A model generated the notes under the pieces. It was not told the DNA's origin. It saw only the letters and a list, made by a program, of their open reading frames with translations, and did not search any database. Of a stretch of DNA of 64,000 nt, positions 15,804 through 23,695 are shown one piece after another. Every line of letters begins with the position of its first letter. The first letter of the stretch is position 1. The stretch comes from Kineosporia aurantiaca JCM 3230 (GTDB lineage: Bacteria; Actinomycetota; Actinomycetes; Actinomycetales; Kineosporiaceae), in contig JODP01000004.1 of NCBI GenBank assembly GCA_000719025.1, positions 186,001 through 250,000 of the forward strand, in the 5' to 3' direction. Both the position numbers and the translations under genes were made by a program.

Positions 15804-17409
15804 TCACTTCCCGGCCGGGCTCAGGTCCTGGAGCTGGAGCACCCCGGTGATCACCGGGTTCCAGGACGTGTCCACCCCGGTGACGTCGGACTGGAACACC
15901 GCCGTGCCCAGGCTGTTGGCCACCGAGTACCAATAGGCCGACTCGCTCACCATGGCCGCGGCCTGGCCGTAGAGGGCGTCGTCGTTCTTCGCCGCGGCCT
16001 CGCCGAGCTTGTCGGCCAGGCCCGGGACGCTCGCCCCGAACAGGTCCAGACCGCCGTCCGGGGTGTAGAAGACGAAGCCCCAGGCGTCCGGGCTCGCGGT
16101 GTCCGGGAAGCCGGAGAAGAACGTGACGTCCGGCGCGTCCTTGCCCTTGCCCAGACCCGAGTAGTAGGTGCCGGCGGCGTATCCGGCGCTCGAGGCCTTG
16201 ATGCCCTTCTGGTTCAGCATCGCGGTCAGGTTGTCGCACAGGGCCTGCCCGGACGAGCTGCTCTCGGCGTACCCGCACTTGATCGTCCGGCCGGAGAGCC
16301 TGCCCCCGGCCAGAGCGGTCAGGGCACCGGCGTCATAGGTGATCTTCTGCTGGTTCTCGTCGGCCGGCAGCAGGTTCTGCGGGAACACCTGGGTGGTGGA
16401 CGTGCCTGTGTCACCCAGGGCGGTCTTGGCCAGGGTCGGGAAGTCGATACCGGCGACGAACGACTTGCGGGTCGCGTCGTCGCCCAGGGTCGCGCTCTTC
16501 GGGTTCACGAACAGGGTCGGGGTCTGCATGCTCGGGAACGCGTAGGACTTGAGGTTCGACACCTTCTTCAGGGAGCTGAACGACGCGCTGTCGGTGTACC
16601 CGATCAGGCCGTCCACGTCGCCGTGCTGAAGCTGGAGCTGCACCGTGGACATGTTCGAGACGACGGAGAAGTCGACGTTTGCGTAGCCCGGCTTGCTGCC
16701 CCAGTAACTGCTGTACGACTTCAGGGCGTAGCTGACGCCCGGGTTGAAGCCGGTGTACTCATAAGGCCCGGTACCGGCGTCGTTGGTGGCGAACCAGTCG
16801 TTGTCCTCCCCGGTCCAGGGGTGCGCCTTGAGCGCCGTCGGGCTGATCATCTTCGGCCCGAACGGCGAGGCCAGCAGGTCGAGGAAGGACGCGTTGGGGC
16901 TGGACAGCCTGACCGTGACCTCGTGGTCGCCGTTGGTCGTCACGCTCTTGATGCCCTTGACCATGTACGCGGGGCCACCGTCGACCTTGACCCGCCGGTC
17001 GAAGGAGTTCTTCACCGCGGCCGCCGTGAACGGTGTGCCGTCGTGGAAGGTGACGCCGTCGCGCAGGGTGAAGGTGAACTCGGTGTTGTCCGCATTCGCC
17101 TTCCACGCGGTGGCCAGCCGGCCGACCAGCTTCGGATCGGCCTGGCCGGCCTGGTAGTCCAGCAGGCCCTCGTAGGCGCTGTTGACCAAATTCAGTTCGG
17201 AGCCGTCGTAGGCGGTGTCCGGGTCGGGGGTGGAGATGCCGCCGACGAAGGCCAGCTTGAGCGTGTCCGAGGAGCCGGAGCCGCTGGAGTCGCTGTCCTT
17301 GCCGGGGGTGCTGCCGCCGCAGGCGGGTCAGGGTCAGGGCGAGGGCGGTGAGGCCCACGAAGAGAGAGGGGAGCTGGGTGAAGCGCTTCCGATAAGACCG
17401 ATCAGGCAT
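15804..17409 (-). pseudogene. ABC importer substrate-binding lipoprotein (SBP_bac_5 family), frameshifted in the lipobox region
   Basis: The ATG at 17409 starts a signal peptide (FTQLPSLFVGLTALALTLT), but the reading frame then continues in a wrong register. One base less (one of the three G at 17325-17327 on the + strand) restores an uninterrupted frame of about 534 residues that reads LTLT-ACGGSTPGKDSDSS, giving a perfect lipobox with the lipid-modified Cys, then LKLAFVGGISTPDPDTAYDG and the family-5 binding-protein body (LATAWKANADNTEFTFTLRD, FHDGTPFTAAAVKNSFDRR). So this is an oligopeptide/nickel/opine-type periplasmic-binding lipoprotein broken by a 1-nt insertion, or a sequence error. 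Without the signal peptide translation could only begin inside (TTG at 17189), yielding a non-exported fragment. It is the first gene of the importer operon; TGA-C-ATG links it to the ATPase gene. Confidence 0.85.
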
Positions 17410-17450
17410 GGGAGGGGTGCTTTCTCGGGGAGGCGGGGCAGTGCCCTATT

Positions 17451-17468
17451 AGCTATCGCTTGATAGTT
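17451..17468. promoter_or_regulatory. AT-rich dyad upstream of the importer operon
   Basis: CTATC (17453-17457) and GATAG (17462-17466) form an inverted repeat around GCTT, in an AT-rich island about 50 bases upstream of the binding-protein ATG. It is probably promoter plus operator for the operon. The bound regulator is unknown (the TetR at the far end is a candidate). Confidence 0.4.
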
Positions 17469-17541
17469 ACGCCTGCCCACGCCCGTCGTTTCCGACGGAT
17501 TTCCCTACTCCGGGCCCGAGGAGTGACGGCCACCACACCGT

Positions 17542-19494
17542 TCAGGGGCGAACGCTGACCTGACCCAGGGCCCGCAGGAGCCTCGGCAGGGCATCCGCCG
17601 GTACCGATCCACCCTCGGGCAACTCCTGCAGGAAGACCAGATCCGCTCCGTGCCAGGCCCCGGCCGCCGTCTCCAGCACGACCAGTCGGGTCCCCGGAAC
17701 GAACATCACATCAATTGAGGACGCTGCCCTCGGGTCGGGGAGCAGAGGCTCGAGGATGCGGGCGGTCTGGGACCAGATCACGAAGCGGGCGCCTTCCGGA
17801 ACCCGAGGAAGGTCAATGTTTCGGGAACTGCCGGCCACCGGCCCGGTTTCGGCCACCACCAGGCCCGGGACCAGGGGACCCAGTCGCCGGTAATCGGCGG
17901 CGTCCACGTCCCGGAACACCGGACCCCGATGGGTGGGCAACAGACTCAGGGCCGACGCGACGCAGGCCCGGTAAGCGGCGCTGTCGTCAGCATCGCCGGC
18001 CAGGAAGAGGCTCAGCGCCACCAGGTCGACAGCCGCCGCGGCCCGATCAGCCGCACTCAGGATCGGCAGGTGCTCGAACGCGCGGCGCACGGTGGGGGCC
18101 TGCTCGTCCCAGCGCGGACCGAGGACCGCCCGCACCTGCTCCCGCTCGGTCCCGGTACTGCGGCGAAGAGGTTCCACCGGAGGCAGTTCCGGCCGACCCC
18201 AGTCCATCGACGGCCCGACGAACTCGATACCGACGCCGTGCCGCGCGGCCTCCTCGGCCAGACCTTCCCGGGCTTCGGCGGTGAGCGGGGCATGCACGAT
18301 GATCGTCAGTCGGGCCCGGATCTCCTTCTCCAGACCGGCCATCAGCTCGTCCAGCACCGCCGCCACATTCTCCGGGAGCCCGACGCCGGGTACTCCCACG
18401 TCCAGCCGCACCCGCTCGGCGTCGACCCCGCCGGACTCCTTGGGCGGCAACGCTTCACCGGGCTCGTGCAGCCACAGACCGGCCCGGGTGAGGGTGAGAT
18501 GCACATCGGGGGCGAGCGCGAAGACCGGGCGCACCGGATCGATCGGATGCAGGCCGGGCGCGGGCGAGCGCCAGATCAGCGGCACCGGACCGGCGTCGTG
18601 GGGGCGACACAGCACCGAGGAGATGAACGGCGACCAGGTGATCCGGCCGACCTCATCGGCCAGCACCACCTGCTCCGGTTCATCGGAAGCCCTTCCGGAG
18701 AGCGGGAATCCGCTCAGCACCTCCACCCGCAGGGCAAGCTCGCGCGCCACTGCCTGCCCGAGCGGCAGCACGTCCGAGCCGTTGACCGGAGCCAGGAGCA
18801 GCGGGTGCCGGACCCAGGCCGGGCGTTCCAACAGCAGCGACAGCAACTCCATCGCCCCGGGAATGTGCCGTTGCAGATCTCCCGGGAGCGCGGACAGGAC
18901 GGCCGGCCGCTCGGGCCAGGCCGCAACCGCGTAGGCAAGGTCGTCGAAGCCCGAAACCGGGGATCCGGCCTGGCACAACAACATTCCCGCGGGAATCGGC
19001 CGAAGCTCCAGCGCGCCCAGCGAAATCACATCATCAGCGGGAGCCCAGTCCGGTACCGGCCACCGCGGGCCGAGAGGCGTGGCCCGCTCGCCCGCCACGA
19101 ACGTCCACCATTGAATGCCCCTCTGACGCGGCACGAACAGCATGCCGCCGGGGGTCAGCACCACATCCCCGTTGGGCGCGACCACGGTCAGACCCCAGTC
19201 GTCGGCGATCTGCTGGGCCAGCGACTGCCCGTCGCGACGCTGAGCACCCGCTCCCGACAGGGCCAGAACCAACCGATCGCCGGTCATCTGCCCCAGCACC
19301 TGACCCAGGGCCGGCGCGATCTGGGCGGCTGATCCCGGCGGCACCATCACCAAGGCCAACGTGACCCCGGCGCCGACCCGCAGCGCACTGATCCAGGTGG
19401 TCTGCTCCGCCGTAAGGGCATCAGGCCCCCGCAGCACGAAACACGACCCGATCCGCTGCACGAACACGGCGCCGGACGACTCGGGCACCGCCAT
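17542..19494 (-). CDS. Large ESX-associated-type protein with C-terminal ADP-ribosyltransferase-like fold (degenerate)
   Basis: A 650-residue soluble protein, no signal peptide. GGGGAGGAC lies 9 bases upstream of the ATG. The N-terminal two thirds consist of repeated alpha/beta units with no motif I can name (for example FDDLAYAVAAWPERPAVLSA). The last 130 residues (GPVFRDVDAADYRRL, VPGLVVAETGPVAGSS, ARFVIWSQTARILEP, DVMFVPGTRLVVLE, VFLQELPEG) follow the order of the ART-like domains found on large actinomycete proteins near type VII secretion genes. The Arg (VFR) and Ser (IWS) positions exist but no E-x-E pair is visible, so enzymatic activity is doubtful. Its neighbours (membrane-anchored B-lectin, EccC-like ATPase 4 kb away) fit a cell-surface or secretion role. 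Family assignment is from memory of pattern, not a search. Confidence 0.5.
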   Translation of the reverse strand: MAVPESSGAVFVQRIGSCFVLRGPDALTAEQTTWISALRVGAGVTLALVMVPPGSAAQIAPALGQVLGQMTGDRLVLALSGAGAQRRDGQSLAQQIADDWGLTVVAPNGDVVLTPGGMLFVPRQRGIQWWTFVAGERATPLGPRWPVPDWAPADDVISLGALELRPIPAGMLLCQAGSPVSGFDDLAYAVAAWPERPAVLSALPGDLQRHIPGAMELLSLLLERPAWVRHPLLLAPVNGSDVLPLGQAVARELALRVEVLSGFPLSGRASDEPEQVVLADEVGRITWSPFISSVLCRPHDAGPVPLIWRSPAPGLHPIDPVRPVFALAPDVHLTLTRAGLWLHEPGEALPPKESGGVDAERVRLDVGVPGVGLPENVAAVLDELMAGLEKEIRARLTIIVHAPLTAEAREGLAEEAARHGVGIEFVGPSMDWGRPELPPVEPLRRSTGTEREQVRAVLGPRWDEQAPTVRRAFEHLPILSAADRAAAAVDLVALSLFLAGDADDSAAYRACVASALSLLPTHRGPVFRDVDAADYRRLGPLVPGLVVAETGPVAGSSRNIDLPRVPEGARFVIWSQTARILEPLLPDPRAASSIDVMFVPGTRLVVLETAAGAWHGADLVFLQELPEGGSVPADALPRLLRALGQVSVRP

Positions 19495-19598
19495 CCTGAA
19501 CGTCCTCCCCGCTGCGCCTTAGCGGCTGAGGATCCGGGACCGCAGCCTGCTGCCCGAGTGTAAAGCGCCGTGCCCGGGGACCGGACCCTGCCGAAGAA

Positions 19599-20402
19599 CT
19601 AGTACGCGCCCCAGAGAAACTGGTCGCCGTCGGAGATCGTCACGTTCCCGTCGTCCTGCAGCACCAACTGGGCACCCGGGTGGCCGACCGTCCCGGTGGC
19701 CCACAGCACGGTGTCACCTTTGTACAACACCAGGTTGCCGTCGCCCTGGAACGCCAGACCCGTCGCTCCCGTCTCCCCCGCAGACCAGGTGACCTTTCCG
19801 TTCTCGTCTGTAAGCACTGCATCGCCCGCCGTCGTCAGGCTGAGCTTGATCCGGTTGGTGTGCCAGTTCTCCCCCACCTTCAGCGCCGTGTTCGGCGCGA
19901 TGACGGTGGTACCCCAGTCCTGTTTCGGAGTAGCGGAGGCCGATGGGCTCTTGGTCCGGGTCGTAGTCGCGGTCGCACTACTGCGCCGCGTTGTTGTCTT
20001 CGTCGTCGTGCTCGGCGCGTGCGTCGCCGTCCTCGTTGCCGTCTTGGTGTGCTTCGGCTTGGTGGTCGCGCTCGGGGTCGGGGTGGACGGCGCCTGCGTG
20101 ACGGTGGCCGTGGTCTCGCCGGGCGCGGGCAGACTCGTCAGCTGGGTGCGGTTCCCGCCGATCCACCCCGGGACCACCAGGCCGAGCCCGATGACCAGCG
20201 CAACCACGGCGACCGCGGCCCCCACCACGGCCCCCTTAAGCCACCGGCGCCGGCCTGGAACCGGGCTGGGCAAGGGCTCGGGCAGGTCCAGGACCAGCAC
20301 CGGCTCTTCCGCCCGGTCCGGCGGCCGGACCTCCGGCACCACGTCCGGGTCCAGCCGGGGCAGGGCCATCCCCCGGGGGATCCGCCCGTCGTCCTCGGCC
20401 AT
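19599..20402 (-). CDS. Membrane-anchored bulb-type lectin (B-lectin) protein
   Basis: A 267-residue protein in three parts: a Pro/Asp-rich cytoplasmic N-terminus (1-50), one membrane helix (about 57-78, KGAVVGAAVAVVALVIGLGL), a Thr/Ser/Lys-rich stalk (about 90-160, many TTT/TKT/STP units) likely to be exposed and possibly glycosylated, and a C-terminal bulb-type mannose-binding lectin domain (163-267) with the repeated LVLxxDGNxxLY-like pattern (FQGDGNLVLYKGDTVLW, LVLQDDGNVTISDGDQFLW). GAGAGGAAG precedes the ATG. The topology (type II, lectin outside) suggests wall or glycan binding. It lies 104 bases upstream of the 650-residue gene on the same strand and may be co-transcribed with it. Confidence 0.8.
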   Translation of the reverse strand: MAEDDGRIPRGMALPRLDPDVVPEVRPPDRAEEPVLVLDLPEPLPSPVPGRRRWLKGAVVGAAVAVVALVIGLGLVVPGWIGGNRTQLTSLPAPGETTATVTQAPSTPTPSATTKPKHTKTATRTATHAPSTTTKTTTRRSSATATTTRTKSPSASATPKQDWGTTVIAPNTALKVGENWHTNRIKLSLTTAGDAVLTDENGKVTWSAGETGATGLAFQGDGNLVLYKGDTVLWATGTVGHPGAQLVLQDDGNVTISDGDQFLWGAY

Positions 20403-20560
20403 GGGTCTGGATCTTCCTCTCCGGCGGGCGGCTTCACGACGGCAGGAATCTTGTCACAGGGCGACTTGACGCGGCCCGGTCTCATCGCGAGTCTTGTGGG
20501 ACTTGGGCATCAAAACCAAGGAAACGAAGATTGCGAACCCACAGAGACGGAGACCGGGCG

Positions 20561-21811
20561 GTGACCACGGCTGAGCAACCCGGCGCGGCGGCTCCCTGGC
20601 GGGCCCCCGAGCTCGGCCTCCTGCAGAGCCGGCTCGAGGCCCTGGCCGCCGGAACCGGTGGCTCACTCCTGATCGAGGGCGAACCGGGATCCGGCCGCTC
20701 CACCCTCCTGGCCGCCACCGCTGAGCGCGCCGGTACACGCGCGACCACGGTGCTCTTCGCCGCCGCCGACGAACTGAGTCAGCACTTCGGCCTGCTCGTG
20801 CTCCAGGACGCACTGAACGATCCGGCCCTCACCTCGGTCGATCAGGTGCTCGGCCGGGTCACCGACCTGCTCAGCGCCGGCCCGGTGCTCCTCATCCTGG
20901 ACGACCTCCAGTGGGCCGACGAGACCAGCCTGCTCACCTGGTACCGCCTCGCCCGCCTGGCCCGTTCCCGTCCGCTGCTGCTGATCGGCGCCCTGCGCCC
21001 GGCCCCGGCACGCGAAGACCTGGCCCAGTTGCGGCGCAGCCTGGTGCGGTTGGGCACGGAATTGGTGACGCTGCAACCGCTCACCGAGGCGGTGGTGGGC
21101 CCCGCCGCCGCGACGCTGGTCGAGCTGACCGGTGGCAATGCCGCTCTTCTGGCCGACGTTCTTGCCGCCGTCAGCACCGCACCCTCGGCCCGCCTGCCAC
21201 CCGGCCTGGCCGTCACCCTGGAACGGCGGCTCGATCATCTGCCGGTGCGATCCCGGCAGCTCCTGCGTACCGCGGCTCTTCTCGGGGAGCACTTCACCTT
21301 CGCTGAGCTGGCCGAGGCCAGTGAGCTCGCACCCGCGGACCGGGCCGCTGCCGTCGAGCAGCTCTGCGCTTTGGGGCTCCTCGCCGAATCGCCGGCCGGG
21401 CTGCACTTCCGGCATCCGGTCCTGCGGGCCGCGCTCGCCCAGAACCGGACCGGGTTCCGCCACCGGGCCACGGCTCGGCCGACGCGCACCCCACCCGGCC
21501 GGGTTCTCGTCGTGCCTCCGCCCGCGCAACGCGCCCCCGAGCGTCCCCCGGTCCGACCCCAACCCGCCCCCGAGCGTCCTTTGCTCCGACCCCAACCCGC
21601 CCACGACTGGGCCGCGCTCACCCGGGCCGAGACCGGCATCGCCGAACTGGTGGCCGAGGGCTACACGAACGCGGACATCGCCGCCCGCCTGTACGTTTCG
21701 CGGCGCACCGTGGAAGGACACGTCTCGCACGTGCTGGCCAAACTCGGCCTACGCTCGCGGGTCGAGCTGGCCCGGGACGCCGGCCGGCGAAAACCGGTCC
21801 CGGCGGGCTGA
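20561..21811 (+). CDS. Compact LuxR-family regulator with AAA-type ATPase domain
   Basis: A 416-residue regulator, about half the usual length for the large ATP-binding LuxR (LAL) class. Residues 14-48 hold the start and Walker A (GEPGSGRSTLL), Walker B is VLLILDDLQWAD near residue 120, and a helical lid region follows (VTLERRLDHLPVRSRQLLRT). The long TPR region of LAL proteins is missing; in its place is a Pro/Arg linker with two perfect copies of an 11-residue unit (APERPxxRPQP) at about 340-361. The last 65 residues are a LuxR HTH (LTRAETGIAELVAEGYTNAD, RLYVSRRTVEGHVSHVLAKL). The GTG at 20561 has GGAG 8 bases upstream. It is the first gene of its strand here; the target is unknown. Confidence 0.85.
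   Translation: MTTAEQPGAAAPWRAPELGLLQSRLEALAAGTGGSLLIEGEPGSGRSTLLAATAERAGTRATTVLFAAADELSQHFGLLVLQDALNDPALTSVDQVLGRVTDLLSAGPVLLILDDLQWADETSLLTWYRLARLARSRPLLLIGALRPAPAREDLAQLRRSLVRLGTELVTLQPLTEAVVGPAAATLVELTGGNAALLADVLAAVSTAPSARLPPGLAVTLERRLDHLPVRSRQLLRTAALLGEHFTFAELAEASELAPADRAAAVEQLCALGLLAESPAGLHFRHPVLRAALAQNRTGFRHRATARPTRTPPGRVLVVPPPAQRAPERPPVRPQPAPERPLLRPQPAHDWAALTRAETGIAELVAEGYTNADIAARLYVSRRTVEGHVSHVLAKLGLRSRVELARDAGRRKPVPAG
21538..21603 (+). repeat. In-frame 33-bp tandem repeat in LuxR linker
   Basis: Two adjacent 33-base units, each ending TCCGACCCCAACCCGCCC, encode APERPPVRPQP and APERPLLRPQP. They form the Pro-rich hinge between the ATPase and the DNA-binding domain. Confidence 0.7.
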
Positions 21812-21874
21812 TCCGGCCTGCTCGGCCTGATCGGCCTGACGCTGATCGGCCGACGAGGCTGGTCTGGCTGATCC

Positions 21875-21919
21875 GGCTGGATCGGCTGGATCGGCTGGAT
21901 CGGCTGGATCGGCTGGATC
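21875..21919 (+). repeat. Minisatellite, five copies of a 9-bp unit
   Basis: Five perfect head-to-tail copies of GGCTGGATC lie in the gap between the convergent LuxR and DeoR genes. Degenerate related units (CTGATCCGG, CTGATCGGC) precede it from about 21812. Confidence 0.9.
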
Positions 21920-21967
21920 GGCCCAAGGCTGATCCGGCCCAAGGCTGATCCGGCCCAAGGCTGATCG
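21920..21967 (+). repeat. Minisatellite, three copies of a 16-bp unit
   Basis: Three head-to-tail copies of GGCCCAAGGCTGATCC (the last ends in G) follow directly after the 9-bp array. The unit contains the same GGCTG-ATC core, so both arrays probably grew from one ancestral sequence by slippage. Confidence 0.9.
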
Positions 21968-22000
21968 GGCGGACCGCGGCTGGTCGGGCTGGTCGGCTTG

Positions 22001-22795
22001 TCAGGCCCGGACCACGCGCGGCCCGGCCAAGCCCAGCGCAGCCGCGGCGCTGTCCTCCAGACCGGAGTCGGTGATCAGCACGTCCAGGTCGGAGACCGAG
22101 CCGAACCGGGCCAGCGAGTAGTTCTCAATCTTCGAATGATCGGCCAGCAGCACCGTCCGGCGGGCCGCGGTCATCATCGACGCCTTCACCGCCGCCTCCC
22201 CCGGATCCGGCGTGGTCAGGCCGCGTTCCAGCGAGACCCCGCTGGCGGCCATGAAGGCCACGTCCACGTACATCCTCGACAGCGGCTGCAGCAGCCACTC
22301 GTCCACCGTGGCGAAGGTGCTGCGCCGGACCCGCCCGCCCAGCATGATCACGGTCAGATTGGCGCGGGGGGTGAGCATCATGGCGATGGCCGGGGAGTTC
22401 ACGATGACCGTGAGCTCGCGGTCGGAGGGCAGGACCTCGGCCATCCGGCTGGTGGTGGAGCCCGCGTCGAGCACGATCGAGCCCTCGTCCGGCACCTCGG
22501 CCAGCGCGGCCTTGGCGATCCGTTCCTTCTCCGTCGTCATCACCGCGTCGCGCACCGCGAGCACGGGATCGGGGGCGCGGCCCACCGGCACCGCCCCGCC
22601 GTAGATCCGCCGGAGGTTGCCCGCGCGCTCCAGCACGGTCAGGTCGCGCCGGATCGTCTCGGTCGTGACGGAGAAGTCCGTGGCCAGCGTGACCACGTCC
22701 ACCCGGCCCTCGTCCCGGGCCAGACGGAGGATCTCCTTCTGGCGTTCCTCGGCGTTCACCCTTGGACGGTATCTTCGCTTCCGGTCGGATGTCAT
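22001..22795 (-). CDS. DeoR-family transcriptional regulator
   Basis: A 264-residue sugar-metabolism-type repressor. Residues about 15-70 carry the DeoR winged HTH (ERQKEILRLARDEGRVDVVT, FSVTTETIRRDLTVLERAG, RRIYGGAVPV); the C-terminal part is the DeoR sensor, an ISOCOT fold related to sugar-phosphate isomerases, with VLDAGSTTSRMAEVL, LGGRVRRSTFATVDEW and the AASGVSLERGLTTPDPGEA segment that binds the phosphosugar. AAAGGA lies 10 bases upstream of the ATG. No sugar-catabolic genes are adjacent, so its regulon is elsewhere. It is convergent with the LuxR gene across a minisatellite. Confidence 0.88.
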   Translation of the reverse strand: MTSDRKRRYRPRVNAEERQKEILRLARDEGRVDVVTLATDFSVTTETIRRDLTVLERAGNLRRIYGGAVPVGRAPDPVLAVRDAVMTTEKERIAKAALAEVPDEGSIVLDAGSTTSRMAEVLPSDRELTVIVNSPAIAMMLTPRANLTVIMLGGRVRRSTFATVDEWLLQPLSRMYVDVAFMAASGVSLERGLTTPDPGEAAVKASMMTAARRTVLLADHSKIENYSLARFGSVSDLDVLITDSGLEDSAAAALGLAGPRVVRA

Positions 22796-22885
22796 GCGCG
22801 CGCAGTGATCCTTTGTTGGATCTGCGGCGCGAATCCCACAAAACAGGTATTGCTACGGGTGTCAGCGGGCCCCGGGCCGCGCAGC

Positions 22886-23488
22886 ATGGCGCCCATGAAC
22901 GGCGTCCTCCCCCGTGCGTCCCGCGCCCGCGCCACCTCCCAGGTCTTCGTGCGCAGCCTTTACGCAACCCACGCGGCCTCGCTGCAGATCTATGTCGAGC
23001 GCATCCTGGGCGATCCGGAGCAGTCCGAGGACGTGGTGCAGGAGACCATGCTGCGGGCCTGGCGCCACGCCGAGCGCTTCACCCGGGACGACCGGCACCT
23101 CGACCGATGGCTCGTCACCGTCGCCCGCAACCTGGCCTTCGACCGCCTGCGGGCCCGCAAGGTGCGCCCGACGGAGGTCGATCCGGACGAGGCCGCGGAC
23201 CAGATCACCCCCGATCACTCGCCGACCGTGGTGGACAGCGTGCTCTTGCAGCAGGCACTGGCCACGCTCTCGCCCAAGCACCGCGAGACGCTTGAGCACG
23301 TCTACCTGGCGGGATACAGCACGACGGAGACCGCGGCGCTGTTGGGTCTGCCGGTCGGGACGGTGAAGACGCGGACCCACCACGCTCTGCGCCGACTGCG
23401 GATGCGCCTGGCGACCGAGCGGCCCGGAGAGGCGGCCCCAAGAGCGAAGGACGCACGGATGCCGCACCCCACTCAACTTCCGGCCTGA
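22886..23488 (+). CDS. ECF RNA polymerase sigma factor
   Basis: A 200-residue ECF-type sigma factor. Region 2 is visible as YVERILGDPEQSEDVVQETM and LRAWRHAERF, with LDRWLVTVARNLAFDRLRAR; region 4 as LSPKHRETLEHVYLAGYSTT, ETAALLGLPVGTVKTRTHHA. Region 4.2 contacts the -35 element. No SD is visible before the ATG at 22886 (an ATG at 22895 and a GTG at 22859 are in frame), so the start is uncertain. No anti-sigma factor gene follows: downstream lie repeats and then an ESX-type ATPase. The divergent neighbour is the DeoR gene. Confidence 0.87.
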   Translation: MAPMNGVLPRASRARATSQVFVRSLYATHAASLQIYVERILGDPEQSEDVVQETMLRAWRHAERFTRDDRHLDRWLVTVARNLAFDRLRARKVRPTEVDPDEAADQITPDHSPTVVDSVLLQQALATLSPKHRETLEHVYLAGYSTTETAALLGLPVGTVKTRTHHALRRLRMRLATERPGEAAPRAKDARMPHPTQLPA

Positions 23489-23510
23489 CCGGTCCTGTCT
23501 TCCCGGGTGG

Positions 23511-23640
23511 GCGGGCTTTGCGCGGAGCCAAGCTTTAGCGGAGCGGGCCTTACGCGGCGCCGGGCCTCAGCGGAGCGGGCCTTGCGCGGAGTCGGGCTTT
23601 AACGCGGAGCCAGGCCTTGGCGGGCGGGCTTTGCGCGGCG
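23511..23640 (+). repeat. Imperfect about 32-bp tandem repeats
   Basis: Units beginning GCGGGCTTTGCGCGGAG or GCGGGCCTTACGCGGCG occur at 23511, 23543, 23575 and 23624. Spacing is 32, 32 and 49, with a half unit at 23609-23623. They fill the gap between the sigma factor and the EccC-like gene. No convincing reading frame uses them. Confidence 0.75.
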
Positions 23641-23695
23641 GCAAATCGGCACGGGATACTGATGCGCCCGCGAACCTCGGAAAGGACACAGCGGA

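Noticed and set aside
17189..17409. Programmed frameshift as explanation of the binding-protein gene
   Set aside because: No slippery heptamer or downstream stem-loop typical of programmed sites is apparent and the family does not use one; a simple 1-nt insertion is more likely, though not excluded.
21661..21958. Minus-strand open frames with PIQPIQ/DPADPA repeats over the minisatellite
   Set aside because: They are only the translation of the repeat DNA, without a start signal or family pattern.
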